A DNA stretch of 23,108 bases. Source: Burkholderiales bacterium (GTDB taxonomy: Bacteria; Pseudomonadota; Gammaproteobacteria; Burkholderiales; Burkholderiaceae_C). The stretch spans positions 1-23,108 of the forward strand of contig CANBSV010000038.1 of assembly GCA_947372225.1 (NCBI GenBank). The letters are read 5' to 3'. Below the pieces are notes generated by a model. That model did no database searches, was not told the DNA's origin, and saw only the letters and a program-made list of their open reading frames with translations. The translations under genes were made by a program, and so were the position numbers. Of this stretch, positions 20,768 through 23,108 are shown piece by piece; within the stretch, counting starts at the first letter, position 1, and every line of letters begins with the position of its first letter.

Positions 20768-22006
20768 ATGCCCGACGCCCCCAAGCCACTCCGAAACCGT
20801 TGGAAATTCCCCGCTGCGCTGATTGGCGTGTTGCTGGTTGTGGCTGTCGTTGCGCGCTGGTGGTTGGGTCCGCAGGTCGTGGCCGAAACGCTCCAGCGGC
20901 GCGATCTGGTGCAGTCCGTGGTCGCCAGCGGCCGGGTGGAAACCGCACATCGGGTGGAGGTCGGCGCGCAGATCACCGCCACCGTGATGCGTGTGCCGGT
21001 GGCCGAGGGCCAAACGGTGAAGGCCGGCGACGTGCTCATCGAGCTCGAATCGACCGAGCAGCGTGCCATCGCGCAGCAAGCCCAAATCGAGCTGGCGCAA
21101 GCGCAGACCCGCCTGCGCCAATTGATTGAGGTGCAAATGCCGGTGGCCGAGCAGGGGGTGCGCCAGGCCCAGGCCACCCTCGACAACGCCAGCTCGATGT
21201 GGCGCCGCCAGCAAGAGCTGTTCGGCCAGGGCTTCATCGGCGAGGCCGCGCTCGATGACTCGCGCAAGGCACTCGCGCTGGCCGACGCCCAGCAGCAATC
21301 GGCTCAGAAGCAGCTCGAAAGCCTGCGCGCCGGGGGCGGCGAGCGCGAGTTCACCGCCGCCGCGGTGGTTCAGGCCCGCGCCGGCGCCGAGGCGGCCCGC
21401 GCACGCGCCGCCTACTCTGTCATCCGGGCCCCAGTAGCGGGCACGCTGATCGGCCGCAACGTCGAGCCGGGCGATGTGGTGCAGTCCGGCAAGGTGCTGA
21501 TGACGTTGTCGCCTGACGGCCCCACGCAACTCGTGGCCGAGATCGACGAGCGCAACCTGCGGCTGCTCGCGCTGGGTCAGCCAGCACTCGCCTCGGCCGA
21601 CGCCTACCCCCAACAGCGCTTCGGCGCCAAGCTGGTCTACATCAATCCGGCCATCAATGCGCAGACCGGCGCGGTGGAGGTCAAGCTCGACGTGGTCTCG
21701 CCGCCGCTGGCACTGACGCAGGACATGACGGTGTCGGTCGACATCGAAGTGGCGCAGCGCCACGGCGCCTTGCTGCTGCCGGTGGGCGCGCTGAGCGACT
21801 CCGCCGGGCCCGAGGCGGCCGACGGCTCGGTGCTGCGCATCGAAGCCGGCCGCGCCGTGCGGCGGCCGGTGCGGCTGGGACTGCGCAGCGGTGGCTGGGC
21901 CGAGGTGCTCGAGGGCTTGAGCGTGGGTGATCGCGTGGTCGCAGCACCGGCTGCCGTGGCGTCCGGCTCGCGGGTGCGAGCGATCGCCCCGGCGGCGCTG
22001 CCTTGA
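20768..22006 (+). CDS. HlyD/MacA-type periplasmic adaptor subunit of an ABC efflux system
   Basis: A 412-residue membrane-fusion protein. One N-terminal transmembrane helix (about residues 14-32) is followed by a split biotinyl-lipoyl domain (VPVAEGQTVKAGDVLIELES and VIRAPVAGTLIGRNVEPGDVV), a long alpha-helical hairpin between them rich in Gln, Ala and Glu, and a beta-barrel domain with LVAEIDERNLRLLALGQPA. These proteins connect an inner-membrane transporter to an outer-membrane channel or dock a permease. The next gene is an FtsX/MacB-type permease whose TTG overlaps this stop, so they are likely partners; substrate unknown. The start is uncertain: GTG 20699, ATG 20708 and ATG 20720 are in frame. 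ATG 20768 leaves the palindrome at 20728-20749 non-coding. Confidence 0.85.
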   Translation: MPDAPKPLRNRWKFPAALIGVLLVVAVVARWWLGPQVVAETLQRRDLVQSVVASGRVETAHRVEVGAQITATVMRVPVAEGQTVKAGDVLIELESTEQRAIAQQAQIELAQAQTRLRQLIEVQMPVAEQGVRQAQATLDNASSMWRRQQELFGQGFIGEAALDDSRKALALADAQQQSAQKQLESLRAGGGEREFTAAAVVQARAGAEAARARAAYSVIRAPVAGTLIGRNVEPGDVVQSGKVLMTLSPDGPTQLVAEIDERNLRLLALGQPALASADAYPQQRFGAKLVYINPAINAQTGAVEVKLDVVSPPLALTQDMTVSVDIEVAQRHGALLLPVGALSDSAGPEAADGSVLRIEAGRAVRRPVRLGLRSGGWAEVLEGLSVGDRVVAAPAAVASGSRVRAIAPAALP

Positions 22007-22020
22007 GTCAGGCGCCGGGC

Positions 22021-23108
22021 ATGTTCTCGCACTGGCTGCCCTTCGAGTGGATCGTGGCGCTGCGCTTTTTGCGAGAAGGCCGGCTGCAGACCATCTTCAT
22101 CATGACCGGCGTGGCCATCGGCGTCGGCGTGATCGTCTTCATGTCGGCGCTGCTGGCCGGCCTGCAGTCCAACTTCATCCGCCGCGTGCTGTCGGCGCAG
22201 GCGCACATCCAGTTGCTGCCGCCCAAGGACGTGACCCGCACGCTGCGCGGAGCGGCTGCTGCCCAGATAGGCCAAGTCCCCGAGGTCGAGGCCGCCATCG
22301 TGCAGCCGCCGCTGCAGCGATTGAAGTCCATCGACCAGTGGCAAGCGGTGGCCGAGCAGATTCGGGCGATGCCCGAGGTGCTCGTGGTGTCGCCAGTGGC
22401 TGGCGGCTCGGCGCTGGTGCTGCGCGGCAGCGTGAGCCGCTCGATCTCGCTCAGCGGCATTCAGCCCGAGCTGTACTTCCGCATCATCGACCTCAACGAC
22501 AAGCTCGTGCGCGGCACCACGCGCCTGACCGGCAGCGACATCCTGATCGGCACCGAGCTGGCCAGCGATTTGGGCCTGGACGTCAGCGACAAGCTGCGCG
22601 TGACCACCGCCGGCGGTGCGTCCAGTTCGCTCACCATCACCGGCATTTTTGACCTGGGCAACAAGGGCGCGAACTCGCGCAATGTGTTCATGGCGCTGCA
22701 TACCGCCCAAAGCCTGCTCGGCTTGCCCGGTGGCGTGACGAGCATGGAAGTGAACGTGCGCGACGTTTATGGGGCCGAAGGCGTCGCGCAGCGCATCACG
22801 CGTGCCACGGGCGTCGAGGCCGACAGCTGGATCAAGACCAGCGCCCAGTTCTTTGCCGCCATCAGCGCGCAGACCACCGCCAACACCGCGATCCGCTTTT
22901 TCGTGGCGCTGTCGGTGGCTTTCGGCATCGCCAGCGTGCTGGTGGTGGTGGTGGTGCAGAAGTCGCGCGAGATCGGCATTTTGCGCGCCATGGGCATTTC
23001 ACGTGGGCAGATTCTGCGGGTGTTTCTGCTGCAGGGCGGACTGCTTGGGCTTGGCGGTTCAGTTGCCGGTTGCGGCATCGGCGCCATCGGTCTGGTGCTT
23101 TGGCAGCG
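22021..23108 (+). CDS. FtsX/MacB-like ABC transporter permease, 5' part
   Basis: An open frame running off the window end; 362 codons are visible. After a short lead (MFSHWLPFEWIVALRFLREG) a first transmembrane helix contains IFIMTGVAIGVGVIVFMSALLAGL, then a large periplasmic MacB-PCD-like domain, and from about residue 297 the FtsX-type helices containing AFGIASVLVVVVVQKSREIGILRAMGISRGQI (in part), a signature coupling segment, and a following helix. It resembles LolC/E, MacB-C-terminal or DevC-type permeases without a fused ATPase in the visible part. The ATPase is expected nearby downstream. ATG 22021 was chosen; TTG 22003 is in frame and overlaps the adaptor stop in TTGA, an alternative start. 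Confidence 0.85.
   Translation, partial: MFSHWLPFEWIVALRFLREGRLQTIFIMTGVAIGVGVIVFMSALLAGLQSNFIRRVLSAQAHIQLLPPKDVTRTLRGAAAAQIGQVPEVEAAIVQPPLQRLKSIDQWQAVAEQIRAMPEVLVVSPVAGGSALVLRGSVSRSISLSGIQPELYFRIIDLNDKLVRGTTRLTGSDILIGTELASDLGLDVSDKLRVTTAGGASSSLTITGIFDLGNKGANSRNVFMALHTAQSLLGLPGGVTSMEVNVRDVYGAEGVAQRITRATGVEADSWIKTSAQFFAAISAQTTANTAIRFFVALSVAFGIASVLVVVVVQKSREIGILRAMGISRGQILRVFLLQGGLLGLGGSVAGCGIGAIGLVLWQ

Noticed and set aside
20553..20948. Upstream extension of the rpoH frame to 20948, giving 443 residues
   Set aside because: The extra residues do not resemble RpoH, the CIRCE and promoter lie inside the extension, and the family N-terminus matches ATG 20552.
21927..22652. Plus-strand frame of 241 codons across the adaptor/permease junction
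   Set aside because: It is out of frame with the clear permease and reads as Arg/His/Ala-rich low-complexity sequence.
1..23108. Mobile elements, CRISPR arrays, tRNA or rRNA genes
   Set aside because: No transposase, integrase, direct-repeat array, tRNA cloverleaf or rRNA segment was noticed on reading; a dedicated scan was not possible.

Overview
The window looks like a chromosomal core region of a high-GC betaproteobacterium, most likely order Burkholderiales near the Comamonadaceae/Leptothrix group. The reasons are the gene orders yqgE-ruvX-pyrR-pyrB-pyrC', rhodanese-grxC-secB-gpsA and coxB-coxA-small ORF-ctaG-DUF2970-coxC-SURF1-ctaA-ctaB-sco, together with a CIRCE operator at rpoH. Taxonomy is inferred from synteny and protein character only. 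I see no mobile element, phage gene, CRISPR array, rRNA or tRNA, and the genes are packed tightly.

Layout. (1) 1-4182, plus strand: the end of a YqgE-family protein, then ruvX, pyrR, pyrB, a catalytically degraded dihydroorotase homologue (pyrC') and an acyltransferase. Several stop and start codons overlap, so this is probably one operon. (2) 4198-4890, minus: gpmA, divergent from (3) 4993-7321, plus: membrane rhodanese, grxC, secB and gpsA, the same order as yibN-grxC-secB-gpsA in E. coli. (4) 7329-8555, minus: comF then trmL, divergent from a BioC-like methyltransferase at 8576-9490. (5) 9487-19525: a large cytochrome c oxidase locus with a good sigma70-type promoter at its head. It encodes a DUF2244 protein, CoxB with a fused cytochrome c domain (caa3-type), CoxA with a histidine-rich N-terminus, a 37-residue membrane peptide, Cox11 (CtaG), a DUF2970 protein and CoxC. 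A terminator and an oppositely oriented DUF2909 gene follow, then SURF1, a Sco-like thioredoxin-fold protein, heme A synthase CtaA, heme O synthase CtaB and a Sco lipoprotein. (6) 19617-20552, minus: rpoH, with a near-perfect CIRCE element over its promoter. (7) 20768-23108, plus: an HlyD/MacA-type periplasmic adaptor and an FtsX/MacB-type ABC permease cut off by the window end.

How it fits together: region 5 carries three core oxidase subunits, both heme A pathway enzymes, three candidate copper-delivery proteins (Cox11, Sco and a second Sco-like protein), SURF1 and several small membrane proteins. It therefore looks like a nearly self-contained kit for building a caa3 oxidase. Region 1 combines pyrimidine biosynthesis with a non-catalytic dihydroorotase that probably acts as a structural partner of aspartate transcarbamoylase. 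The CIRCE element links the HrcA repressor circuit to the heat-shock sigma factor. I found no clearly new defence or mobile system. The items most worth checking are the degraded dihydroorotase, the second Sco-like protein, the CIRCE/rpoH wiring, the shared -10 region between comF and the methyltransferase, and the 22-bp palindrome before the adaptor gene.
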